Part shown: piece by piece, positions 29,013 to 40,500 of the stretch
How positions within the stretch are numbered: position 1 is the first letter of the stretch
Layout of the letters: each line of letters begins with the position of its first letter
Source: Asterias amurensis
Taxonomy: Eukaryota > Echinodermata > Asteroidea > Forcipulatida > Asteriidae
Assembly: GCF_032118995.1 (NCBI RefSeq)
Contig: NC_092648.1
Span: 18,256,450 to 18,320,449, forward strand
Length of the DNA stretch: 64,000 nucleotides
Direction: 5' to 3'
The notes under the pieces: generated by a model
What the model saw: only the letters and a program-made list of their open reading frames with translations
Told to the model about the DNA's origin: nothing
Database searches by the model: none
Position numbers and translations under genes: made by a program

Positions 29013-29264
29013 CTAGACTTGTGGACAAGTCGTTAAATGTCTGTCACGATGATAGTGTTCCGACTCTATTCCGAATCTCCCTGCAATTCCCGAAGTATTC
29101 TCGCGAGACTGCTGGCCCCTGCTCTCACAACTACGGTCCCATTAATGGGGAGTAGAAGTCAGCAACCAGCAGGTCTCGCAAGAGCAGTGATCTCGCAAGA
29201 GCACCGCCACAACTCGACTATATCACCGCGGCAGACCATTAATGACTTGTCCACAACTCTACTA
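29013..29264. repeat. Palindromic MITE, CTTGTGGACAAGTCGTTAA family
   Basis: CTAGACTTGTGGACAAGTCG at the left is mirrored by GACTTGTCCACAACTCTACT at the right. Further inside, CATTAATGGG, CTCGCGAGAC and GGTCTCGCAAGAGCA form smaller inverted or direct pairs. The interior of about 250 bp is non-coding. Confidence 0.75.
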
Positions 29265-30170
29265 CCTTACTAGTTCACACATTATCAAATAATGATCTTT
29301 GTGAACTGAAAATGTGAAAAATGCGGCTCTGCACTGGTGGTGTATGTATGCTGCATTTACAATCAACAGTAGCTGTGTTATAAATACATCTACAGGGGTT
29401 TTGTCTGGTACACAGGTTCAAATAAAAAGTACATTTTTCCTGACCTTTTGCTCAACACATTCATAATATCTAAGACATTTGGAAAATGTCCATCTTTAAA
29501 GGTAGTGTCATAGATTGGTTTTTGTCAATGTAATGCTGATTTACAGGCAAAATAAAAAAATAAAAGATACAATACAAGTCACCTGTCATGCCTGCAAGAA
29601 CTTTGAGTCCATCTTCAATAGTGATATGACAGCAACCACATCCCGCGCAGCATTTTCATATGGACACCAACCCTCAGAAATCTTAGAAAACAATTCATGT
29701 AGATTCAAATGTTTGGAGTGACAAATTTTCCAAACTTCATTACTTTGAAGGGAATCCTTTCTCAAAATAGTTTATGCTATCAACAGCTGCATTGCTTCTC
29801 ATCAAGTAATTTTTATGGTAGTTAATTTTGGAGAGTTTATCAATCTATGACCCTACCTTTAAACCAAGAAAATGGTTTAAGGTTTTCAAACTATTAAAAA
29901 ATAAACGTTTCTGTTATTCATCAGAGAATATTTCATCTCACAATGGCTACCCAGTACTACCTCCATTATATGCTATCATGAGGACTCTGTTGTATACAGG
30001 CACATTGTACAATGTGTTCATTACAATGTACTTCAACTGTAGGCATCACAGCCAACCAACTAAGTTTATTATTCTTTATGGTATTCACTTTAACCTCTTC
30101 ATTTTGTGCCAAATTTAATCGCGGTCCATCCAGAACACATGGTGCAGTAAATACACCGACATTTCAGTCG

Positions 30171-30336
30171 AATAGATGGATTGCATTACGCTTCTTTGAC
30201 CGCCACTTTTGATGTAAAACAAGGGAAAAGTGCACGCAGGTACGCGCTAGCATGACGTTCAGCCAATGATAGCTCTTCAAGCATGCATTATTCATCAAAG
30301 ATGGCAGCCAATGACGTCTATTGCAATCAATCTATT
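30171..30336. repeat. Palindromic MITE
   Basis: AGATGGATTGCATTACG followed by TTTGATG (30172-30213) is mirrored by CATCAAAG and CGTCTATTGCAATCAATCT (30293-30333). It is immediately followed by another MITE at 30356-30495. Confidence 0.6.
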
Positions 30337-30355
30337 ATATATATACCATCTATTG

Positions 30356-30495
30356 ATCCCTTTGCAAGACACGCCTACTCTCTTTCCTACCATTTTGGGA
30401 GTCAAAATCTACACAGAGGAGTTGACCGGCCCCAAAATGGTGGAAGTGGTTAACGCACATTTTTGCTTAATAGCATTCCGCGTCTGCAAGGGGTC
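30356..30495. repeat. Palindromic MITE, GACCCCTTTGCA family
   Basis: GATCCCTTTGCAAGAC at the left and GTCTGCAAGGGGTC at the right are inverted. CCATTTTGGGAGTCAAAATC is mirrored by CCCCAAAATGG. It is the same family as 2031-2198. Confidence 0.7.
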
Positions 30496-33018
30496 ACTAC
30501 CTGAAGTGAGGAGTGTAATTTTGTTGTACATTGTGTACACGTACTCGTAGTTCAAAGAAATCTACATTAGTATAAATACAACATGTACATTAAGATGAAG
30601 GCCTAGCCTTAAAAGAAATTCTTTGTGATCTCTAAGAATGTAGGTTCTCTGTGCAATTTTGGATAGTGGAGATTCTCAAAGGAAAAATCAAACTAAAGTA
30701 ATCTTAGAACTACGTGTAGATAAGAGTTCTAAAATGAAATGTTTGGAGACTGGTTTAAAAAAAAAAATTGTTGTTTTGTCCGGATGTACTTAAAACTGCT
30801 GAATAAATTATCTCAATTAAAAAATATTTAAAAAAGCTTTTCAGTACAGGCCTACTTCATAATCATTGGATGATGTTTTAAAGTCTCTTGAAAGTGACGG
30901 AAATCCTACTAAATTAAACTTTCTCATTTTCCATATGGGTAGGTTGTTTTTTGTACTGAGAGTAATTTTAAAACAGAAAACAATAAATCGGTCTTGTTGG
31001 GGCAGCAGTTCTCAAAGACCACAATTTACTGTGGTCTTTTTTTTCTTGAAATCGACCGATTTTTTAAAATGGAAATTAGGAGGAAACTTTCCTTAAAAAT
31101 GAGTGAAAATAGACAATTCTATTTTGGAACTTTAAATGCTGACAAAAACAACATTCTCGACTAATGTCAATGATTGTGCAGTTTGTGTGCATAATACTTT
31201 TCAATTTCTTAACTTAAAAAAACCTAGTAACTTGCCTGATCTTTGAAATTTTGAGTTACTAAGTGCTATCTTTTCCTGATTTGTATCTAGGCTTTCAAAG
31301 TATAGTACATGTAGCAGTTTTCTCAAGGATAAGTACTTACAATACATGTAGGAAGTTTGTAATGCCTGATGTGTGTATCTTCTGCATTATTTGAGCGTAA
31401 TAAGCATCTATGCACCAAGCAATATTTAGAAACCTGCCATTTTCCGGCTGTGTGCACTTAACTAGAACAGTACAAGTTTTATAGTATCATAGTGTATATT
31501 AACTATTTCCATTCTGCGCTATTTTTAAAAAAGTAATTCTTAGATGCTTTATCTGTGTACATTGGTATAGTATTTAGCATCGGATATAAACCTACATCGG
31601 TGCATTGGTCTTATTACACATTTATAGCTGTGTTTGAATTATTCAGTGTTTGAACTATATGAATTGTTGCCACATATTCTACAACTCTTAGCGATATTGC
31701 TCAGAGTGAACAAAATATTGTTAGCATTGTTAATGATCTAGCCTATATGTAATGCAGGTTGTAGAATGATAAAGGTCCAACACAGCAGTTAGCCCTTGAG
31801 TCTCAAAATATGGCAAATATATTCGAGCATTTAAGTATTTGTTGTGTATATTTATGGTTGAAAACAACTGCAAGGGTTTCTACCAATGAAAAACACAAAT
31901 ACTTAATTGCTTAATATTATGGTGCAGAAATCAAATTTTTGATTCAATTTTGATGCCTCTTCTGATGTTGTAGTCACACGCATACCTTTAAGCTTTAAAA
32001 GTCTTCACGGGGCACGTAGTTGCTCTGTTTTAAAACAGAAGTGTGGTCTACACCTTGCACGCATGCATGATAGACATTGTAATGTGCGTTATGTGGAAGC
32101 CAGTTCGTAAACCTCTGTGCCTTGTGACTATATTATTGTATATTAGTCGCATAAAAACAAGCACTTCCAACTAAATCAAAAAGTGTATATTATACAAGTG
32201 GTCTACATGAGCGTATTGCTGTGTTTATGAAGATATATATATATTGTTATTTAAAATGAGGACATATCTTGTATACAACAGGAGTTTTAATCAGTAGTTG
32301 ATTTGAATAATGCACAAAGAAACCCAAACGACGCTACATTACTGTGTTCTGTAGCTGCTACTTTGTATTTAATGGTGTGTCAGTTTTTGAAACCTCCGAT
32401 ATCGCTTGTTATTTCTCAGCTTTTTTTTAGTGTAGGAAATTCTTGCCTTGTATTTAAAACACAATCATCTTGGTAAATTGTGCTGAACTTGGTGTATACT
32501 TATAATGCTGAAGTGGCTTGACTTATAAATGTGCCAAATCTTAAAAGTAGAAAGAAAAAAAGTATGTATTGGTTGATGTACCCTAAGATAAAGATTGCAT
32601 ACTTAGATTTAAAGTAATAATTAAAGTTGGTTTACTAATGTTTTTACAGCATGGGTTAATATTGATGTGAGCGCAAGTTTAGCGCAACTTTTGACACAAC
32701 AAAAAGAGAGGTTTGCATCAAACATTCCCAGCAATGAAACTACAGAACTGGGTTGAATCCTTTGCCATGAATGTAGGACGTCAAATTCACCCTCTGCTTT
32801 GAATGTGAACTTGGCTCCATACAGATTGCATGTTGTAACTTTGACCAAAAACCCTTCGATTTGGATACACGTATTTATAACTTATTGGATTTTTTTGTTT
32901 TGTTTTTTGTGATGATAAATCTTAGCTCTATGCTTTATTTTTTATTTTCTACTATTTTCTATATGAGGGTCACATTTTGAATTTCTCAATTCATTTCATC
33001 ACAGAAAATACAACTGCT

Positions 33019-33132
33019 TAAAGCCCGGTTCATACTTCCTGCGCATGCGAATGCAAAGTGAATTTGACGTGAATTTGACGTCACAACTATCCTTTCGCAG
33101 CGATATTCGCAGGAAGTATGAACCGGGCTTTA
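33019..33132. repeat. Palindromic MITE, AAGCCCGGTTCATACTTCC family, well preserved
   Basis: The ends AAGCCCGGTTCATACTTCC and GGAAGTATGAACCGGGCTT are perfectly complementary. The core includes the direct repeat GTGAATTTGACGT and GACGTCAC. Total length is about 114 bp. A diverged copy is at 14186-14291. Confidence 0.85.
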
Positions 33133-33895
33133 GTCTATTAATATTGATCATTATTTGATGTTCAATTATAACATCTTTTATGATAGAAGCTTAGGCAGTG
33201 TTTATTGCCTAAGGAACAGCTATTGCACAAAGAACAGCTATCTTCTAATGATGTGCCTCATTTGGCCTCAGTGAGGGCGCTTTTCTGAGAGTGTGACGTC
33301 ATATGCAAGGGGTCTACACTGAACTGGCAAGCAGCACTTTTCTGAAAATGAATGTTTAGTAGTCACGGTTAGACACATGTGTTGTGTAGTAAAGTTTGAA
33401 TACTTCTGCAAAGATATCTTCGCATATTATTGTCGTGTCGAACATAGCTTACATGTACTATATCATACTTCAAAATACATAAATAATGGATACTAAATGA
33501 TACTCAATTCGCCCTGTAAACGATGTATGCAATACCAAAATGTGCTTTTGTGATTTTTTTTTTTTTTTGATTTTTTATTCTTACATTCCAACTGCCAAAG
33601 AAAAGAAAAAAACATGAAAAGTTCTGTGTATGCTGTGCATATTTAAAGTGTTTTCAATGTATAAATGGTGCTGGTTTGAAGGATTGTGCTGCTTTATAAT
33701 AAGTTATATTAGAAGATATATAGAGGGTAGAATGGTTTGTAGAGTCTTGTGTTCTTGTCGTTATATTCAGGTGGGACCAAATGAGAGGATGAAGGTTGTA
33801 CACTCATACATTGTTCGGTTACATTCTCAGCATTGAAGCTAAAATTTGTTGCACATAACCAGATAATAACAATGTGTCAATGCATGTATGCTCTT

Positions 33896-34063
33896 GGCCC
33901 AACTTTCATAAAGCTGTTCTCCTCAATACATTGCAAAGTGCAGAAATGAGGGACCAGCAAAAACAAACTGCTTGTAAAATTGTTTCCTGCTAATTTTTGC
34001 CCAGTAAATAAAACTGTTAAGCAATATTTTCTACTTACAAAACAGCTTTATGAAATTGGGCCA
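33896..34063. repeat. MITE, GGGCCCAATTTCATARAGCTG family
   Basis: GGCCCAACTTTCATAAAGCTG-type left end and CAGCTTTATGAAATTGGGCC right end are inverted. GCTGTTAAGCA-like motifs are internal. About 168 bp, non-coding. Confidence 0.8.
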
Positions 34064-34171
34064 CTGACTTCCTTAGATAGTTTACTTTGGGAAACTTTAT
34101 GGAAAGTTTCATGTTCAAAATACTAGAAGATCTTTCTTTTCTTCTGGGAAAGACAATATCTTTGATGAAGT

Positions 34172-34306
34172 AAGGCCGTGTCTGAATTGGCGGGTATGGC
34201 TATGGCTGCGGCTAGGTTTCTGCTTCACCATGCATTAAGTGAAGGACATCCTTAGCAACACCATTAGCAAAAGCCGTAGCTGTAGTCGCCAGTTTCGGAT
34301 ACACCA
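34172..34306. repeat. MITE, GTGTCYGAATTGGCG family
   Basis: CCGTGTCTGAATTGGCGGG plus GGCTATGGCTGCGGCTA at the left are mirrored by TAGCTGTAGTCGCCAG and TTTCGGATACACC at the right. About 135 bp, no coding potential. Confidence 0.65.
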
Positions 34307-34942
34307 TTAATATCAAAGGGAGACGCGAGCGCCATCTTGATTTCAGGATATTGTTGAGATTTGAACAAAATGGTTGGCACTTCCAGGGCTTGGTATCAGA
34401 ATGTGATTTGAACCTACACATGTATGTAGTTTCCTTATGTTGAGATGACAACTGATGGTTCCTGAAAACTGTCTTTCTTAGTATGTTATTGCTTTTCTAA
34501 TGCTCCAAGAGCGCTAAATAAATTATTCCAACTTCTAAGGCATTTTTAACTCCTGGAGCCTCTTTTGAGCGATCGGAATCTAACACCATGGTAACCAAGC
34601 GGCTCTACGAAATTGGGCCATGAAGATGAATTATCACACACAAGCTTTTTTTTATAAAATGCATGTGTGCTAAAACTTTTCTGTACTTTGGCCCCCTGAA
34701 TAAATTACTTGATTATCCAGAGCAAAAATCTGTTGAGAAAATTTCCCTTTTCTTTTCAGAACATTTAAAATAAGATGAGATCTTTAAAGAAGTAGCAGAC
34801 CAAGTAACAATGAAATAAATATGTAGTTTACTTGTTTATTTATTGCCATACATGTACCTTCATAGTATCAACTCAATTCATTACTTCCATATTATGTCAA
34901 ATTAACAATGAACAATTCATTATTCTATTAAAATGGAAATAC

Positions 34943-35127
34943 TAAGCATGATACTTGGTCCTTGGGAAAAATAATAGGAACATTTTATATTGAGTACAGT
35001 GGTTGTACTGTGTACTTATGGTGTACGCCTTAATAAACTGTTCAGGCTATTTAATCACCATTGTTCTGATTTTTCCAAGGACAACCAAATCAGAAATCAG
35101 ACTAAACTATGAAGAATATCATGCCTT
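34943..35127. repeat. MITE, AGGCATGATATTC family
   Basis: AAGCATGATACTTGGTCCTT at the left is mirrored by TTTTTCCAAGGACAACC and AATATCATGCCTT at the right. Confidence 0.6.
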
Positions 35128-35733
35128 AAATACATATTTGGTGTCAAGAGATATGTCCAAAATTTCAGTTACAGCATGGACCCTATATATTATGATTTCT
35201 CAAGTACATACATGTACAGTACAGTGGACCGTGTCAACTGAAGCTGGCTACATGTCTTTCCCACAGGTTTATCCATTTATGCTCAATTCTAATTTCTATA
35301 GGGCTGGACACTTTTGAAATTATTATCAGACCAAAGTTACTTTGTGCAACTCTGTTAAAAGATTCTTATTCTGTTTTTATTTTTATTTTGAAGTACATAG
35401 TAGTCCAAATTCTAGTGTAACTTTGTAGACTATTTAACAAATATTTACTGTAGAGTCAGTTTGCTGATTTTGGGGATTTTTTTAAATGTAAGAGCTGAAT
35501 TGTTTATAATAACATGCAGAATTTCCATTTTAATTTATTCATTTTCCACTACGAGACAATTGTTTTGTGAAAAGGCTGCTATATTTTGCCACCTCCTCCC
35601 ACCAAAGCAAGAAACACGATGCCTTTTTTGGAACAGCTAAAACATGATGGTGGCCTCTCATTGTTTTTAAAATTTCTTTTCTAGACAATGTACACAAAGT
35701 GACTTGCGTGAGAACAGTTTAAAAAAAGGTCGC

Positions 35734-35943
35734 TTAAGTAGAGTTTTCGTTTTTTGACGATGGATGGTTCTGCAACGGTATTATTATTAGTTCATCCAAA
35801 CGTTGTCGGTTTCAGCACAACGCAGATTCATCCTGTCGTAGAAATTGAGGGACGACCGTCCTCAAAGCCAACACATGCGTAGATAAAGCCACATTTCATC
35901 ATTACCGTCGCAGAACCATTCGTCGTCGACAAAAACTCCTTAA
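35734..35943. repeat. TTAA-flanked palindromic MITE, GTAGAGTTTTCG family
   Basis: TTAA-GTAGAGTTTTCGTTTT at the left is mirrored by CGACAAAAACTCC-TTAA at the right. GATGGTTCTGCAACGGTA pairs with TACCGTCGCAGAACCATTC. TTAA at both borders suggests a TTAA-type target (inference). Confidence 0.7.
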
Positions 35944-37340
35944 TATACTCTCAATACACCCACCTTACCTGTAACATGATTTACTTGACAGTGCCTAGTT
36001 TCAGTGTGTAGGTTTCGCCTTGTATTCCAACCCTTTTAAATGAGAAGCAGGCAGGCCCAGCTAGATTGGCATTTTACCAAGAACTTATGCCAAATGCAAA
36101 ATTTCCTTGCTTGCCTGCGATATAGACTTTCCCAATTATTGAATTGTCTGTATGGCAAATAGCATCATGAAAAAAAAAGCACAAAAATGACCAGACAACA
36201 TTCTCATGTCCAAGGTGTCACAGGGCTTTTGTTGGGTTTACAGCCCCAAAACATGAAATGCTTTTGGTTAGACCAGAGCTAAATATTTAACCTTTCTTAG
36301 TATATTTTTTAGGGTAATGCTAACAATATTGAAGTTGAATGTTTTCTTGCCCTAAAATTCCACATTAAAATGAATGCAGTGGGGTTTTTGCATGAAGCTG
36401 TAGATAGAATCTTGGAAAAAAATGGAAATTCTGCTGTCGCTTTATTGTATGTTATTATTTTCAAGGTGTACATGACTTGCCAATGGACTATGCCTTTCTA
36501 GTGTGTGTGTGTGTGTGTGTTTTAGCCTTTCCAAACTCAATGCGGGTGACCCATATAAGGCCATGTGCTAATAATACTCGGTTATTTTGGTTCAGTTTTC
36601 CTTGATTTAATAAAGTTACTATGTATTCAGATGAATAACTGTGTATCTATGTCTCCCTCTTGTCTGTGGTCATTTATTTCCATAATAGACTCTCGGTGTT
36701 TAGCAGATACATTTTCAAACTTAAAATTTGTTTACAACTTTACCTTTTTCTAAAATAAATTTGAATTGACAAATGCAATTGTCTTGATGCAACCAGTATT
36801 TATGACTGAGTAATAATGAATCATGGCCTGGTGTGATTCCCTCCACCAACAGTGGTTTTATAAAACCCTGTACATAGATAGGGTGCTATACATTAAATAG
36901 AACCCTACAAACCAAAAATTAGAGTGCCTAAGCCGCATGATGGTGAACTTTGGCTTAAATGTGAAATGTTCACTAGACGTCACATAAAATAAAGGGTCTG
37001 TATACGTTTGGTAATGACTCTGAAAATTAATGGCAATAAACACTTACTTGGTAAGCAGCTTTGGATAGTAAAATACATTTTGAGGAACTGCGCTTATAGA
37101 AAAAGATTTTACTTTTTATCATGAGAAGCGTTACTACTGTAACGTTTCTCAGATTGTGTGTTCCAACTGCAGAGTCTTCTACCTGTGTGGACATAACTGC
37201 TCCAGAGTTTCAACAACATCTCAAAAATACTACCACCTTTTACAATGAAATGTTAACAGGGTAGTTTATGCTATATAACTATATCAAACCTGTGATCGTA
37301 TATATTTTCAATTTTACCGGTGTCTGCACACCCTGTAAGG

Positions 37341-37384
37341 ATAAGTTGTACTTAATAAGTTGTACTTAATAAGTTGTACTTGGG
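37341..37384. repeat. Three tandem copies of a 14-bp unit
   Basis: The unit AAGTTGTACTTAAT is repeated three times just beyond the DPP3 poly(A) candidate at 37388-37393 (minus-strand AATAAA, 134 bp past the stop codon). Confidence 0.8.
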
Positions 37385-37526
37385 AGATTTATTTGCACAG
37401 AAACAATAGCCATTGAACCTGTTCCGATTAATGCACATTTAATGGCACTTTTGTTTTAAGAAAACTTTTCATGCTTGGATGTCAAATGGTCCCATGGAAT
37501 GCTACATGGATTGAACCGTGTAGTGC

Positions 37527-40500
37527 TTAGTAGAACTGTGCTCTGTCTTTATCCCACAAGGCCCTGACTATAAGCTCAAAATCACTCCCGGTGAAACGCT
37601 CTACGAAAGACTGGACTATCCCTGCTGCTGTTGGTTCGTAATCACAAAGAACTACCTCACCATCTGTTGGATTTAAATCAAGACAAATCATGCAATTAGA
37701 AATCAAGAAAAACAATTGATTTATTTATTTCAATGTGAATCAGAGATGCCACCATTTGCATCTTGCAATCATAGAGGTTTTGTAAAACAATCGGGGGAGA
37801 TTTTAGAACTACATCCAACATAATTATGAAAAAAAAATTCAAATTTCTTCATAAGAACATGGAAAGATTGTCCTTTTTTCAGGGAACTTTCTGCAGAATC
37901 AGGGAGAGATGGCATCTCTTCTGAATTCTCACTGATTGTTATTTCATGTACATGGTTGACGAAAACATGAACAGTGTATGCAGCTTTTTGGTTAGGGCTG
38001 GGGTCGCTGGGTTTGTGGGTCGTTGGTTCAAGTCCTGCTCCAGTTAATTTGTCTTTGTATAAAATTAAAAAAATTCTACCAATTTTATCTAGTACCTGTA
38101 AACCCTTCACCCCCTTGCCCATATTCCTAGATATTTACCTGCATCAGTTTTAGTGTTGACTTGAACAAACATCCGCCGAGGAAGCTTCCTTGACAAGACT
38201 ACCTCTCTTAGAGACAAGAATTTCTCTTGTGTGTCGTCTTGAACGGCAGAGTATCCGTCATACATGGCCTTTGCACTTGGATAATCACCAGTTGCCTTGA
38301 ATACCTAATACACAACAAATTCATAGAATGGTTTTCAATATTATGCTTATTTATAGGCAGAATTACACAGAAAGATACAATAAAGGTCACATGTAAAAGT
38401 TTCAGCTTAATACAGTGTCTACTGGATGGAAAAAAAACAGTAAAAAAATTCACAAGAAAGAAAAATCCATCCATGTTCAGCGAGGAGGTACCGACCTTAA
38501 CTTTTTCAGAGAGTAAGCCACCAGGAACAGTTAGATTGTCATTTCGCTGGCTTGCCAGATTTTTCATTGGTCCGTATTTTGGGGTTTCCTTTTAACATAT
38601 ACTAGCATGGGACTATGAGATTTGAAGCAATATAGACTTTCATTGCTTTATACGTTCCAGTGGTGAGCAAGCAATCAACTAGCCAGCCGGACCAGTTGGC
38701 CGGAATTCTGACTGGTACTTGGGTGATTTTTTTTACTTGAATTTTGACAGCGGACCACTGTTAAGGGGGAATGCTGCATTGTATCTCACTAAACTATCCC
38801 AGATGTACTATCCCATATTATACATGTATGAACCCTTTCAAAGTAGGGTCATAGATTGGTACACACTCCAAATACCCAAACACATTAAAAAGGTACCACT
38901 AAACATTACAATTTTCCCTGAAAGTAAATGAAATATTGTTCGCTCCCCATACTGTAGCTCCACATACCTTGCAGGACAAAAATACTGAGCGCTTTGATAA
39001 GCCCCTAGTATAGACCTTTATCATGGTGCAGCCATCTTGATTATCTGGTGCAGCCATCTTGATTATCTCCTATTGATATCAATGTTACCAAACCGAGGCT
39101 GGAAGAACAAAAAAGCCTGGTTCCTATTTGCAAAATGCTTATTAGCATTCATTATTGTTATTCAAGACGAGGAACATGACCAAGATGGAGGCAGCATGAA
39201 TAGGTCTATAGGGATGTGATAAAGCGCTTTATAAGAACCTAGTATTATTATTACCTGAAGCTTCCTGAGAAAGTTCTTGATCGCTTCTTTCCCTACTGTG
39301 TCTATCTTTCCTCTGTCTAACAGCACAGTCGCATCGGGGGAGCCGTCCTCACCGGTACTCTTTTGAATGGTAACCAGTCCATTGCCTGCCTCAAGTAAAA
39401 CACGCAGGATGACGTAACGAGCCTGCATATGGGCCTAAATAGAGGATGAATACAAATAAATTTATCACATGAAAAATAAAAGTTTTGACTGAGACAACGC
39501 AGACGATTGCCTCCATGCACCCTGGTCATTGCCTTGGTGCCCTTGAAATGCACCATTTACACATTTCTTCTTAGGGTGCCCTTTACCCAGGAGAAAATGC
39601 CTTGGTGCCCTTGCCCTTTCAAAAACATAGCAAACATGTACATGCCTGAAGCTGTGCGGAACATAGAAATCTCTCCAGCATAGACAAAAACATTGCACAG
39701 CAAAAAACAGATTACCAGCTCAAAAGACACATGCAGTATAGTGTACATTGTTTGTAACTGGTTTCCAGTAAACTTTTCCTTCTCAAAAAAAAATGTTACA
39801 TGGTACTTTTTGCTGAACAGCTTAATGAAATTGGGGTCCATTAATGACAACAAGCCCTCAATCCACTTACCTGTCTCCATGTCTTAGACTCTGGGGTGAA
39901 GAACTCTAAGGCCAGTAGACCTGCACGAACCATATTCAGCCAATTGATGTAAATGATGTCATCAGCTGCACTACCTTCATGACCAAAAATCCTGTAAGTA
40001 AAGCATGCAATATTAGTTAATGCAGGTGTGGAACCGAAAAAGGCAGCTATATACCTTACGGTGAAGCCATCTTGAATTTCTCCCATTGATATTAATGTCA
40101 CCAAACTGAGGCTGGAAGAACAAAATAGTCTGGTTCCTATTTTCAACATGATTATTAGCTTTCATTGTTGTTATCCGATACAAGGAACATGACCAGGATG
40201 GAGGCAGCATGATAAAGATCTATAGACACTACCTATGCAAAAAATAGCAATGTCCTATTAACAAATGTAATATCGTTTGAAGGTGGACATTTGCTATTTG
40301 CTACCAAATTTTAGCTCCTTGAACCTAGTTCCCTCAGCTTCGAAGGTTTTTAGGCAAATTTCTGTTTGAGCAAACTCCTGAAAACTTGGTGAACTCATAT
40401 TTAAACTTACTGGAGTACATTCTTGTTGAGGCACAGATATAAACCAACACACTCTGCTCTGCATTCTTCATATGACGAAGCTATGATCGGGAATTTACTG

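Larger units (their letters stand above)
24669..37526. other. 12.9-kb stretch between convergent NANP and DPP3 without recognised genes
   Basis: No exon with recognisable protein similarity was found on either strand. The stretch contains the MITEs listed separately, many TACATGTACATG-type palindromic runs and scattered AATAAA hexamers (plus strand near 27040, 34518, 36607; minus strand at 37388-37393). An open frame at 25518-25757 (79 codons) has no similarity I know. The region could hold a long NANP 3' UTR, a non-coding RNA or plain intergenic DNA. Confidence 0.5.

Noticed and set aside
38227-38595. Plus-strand open frame of 122 codons
   Set aside because: It overlaps DPP3 exon 15 antisense and part of an intron and has no recognisable similarity.
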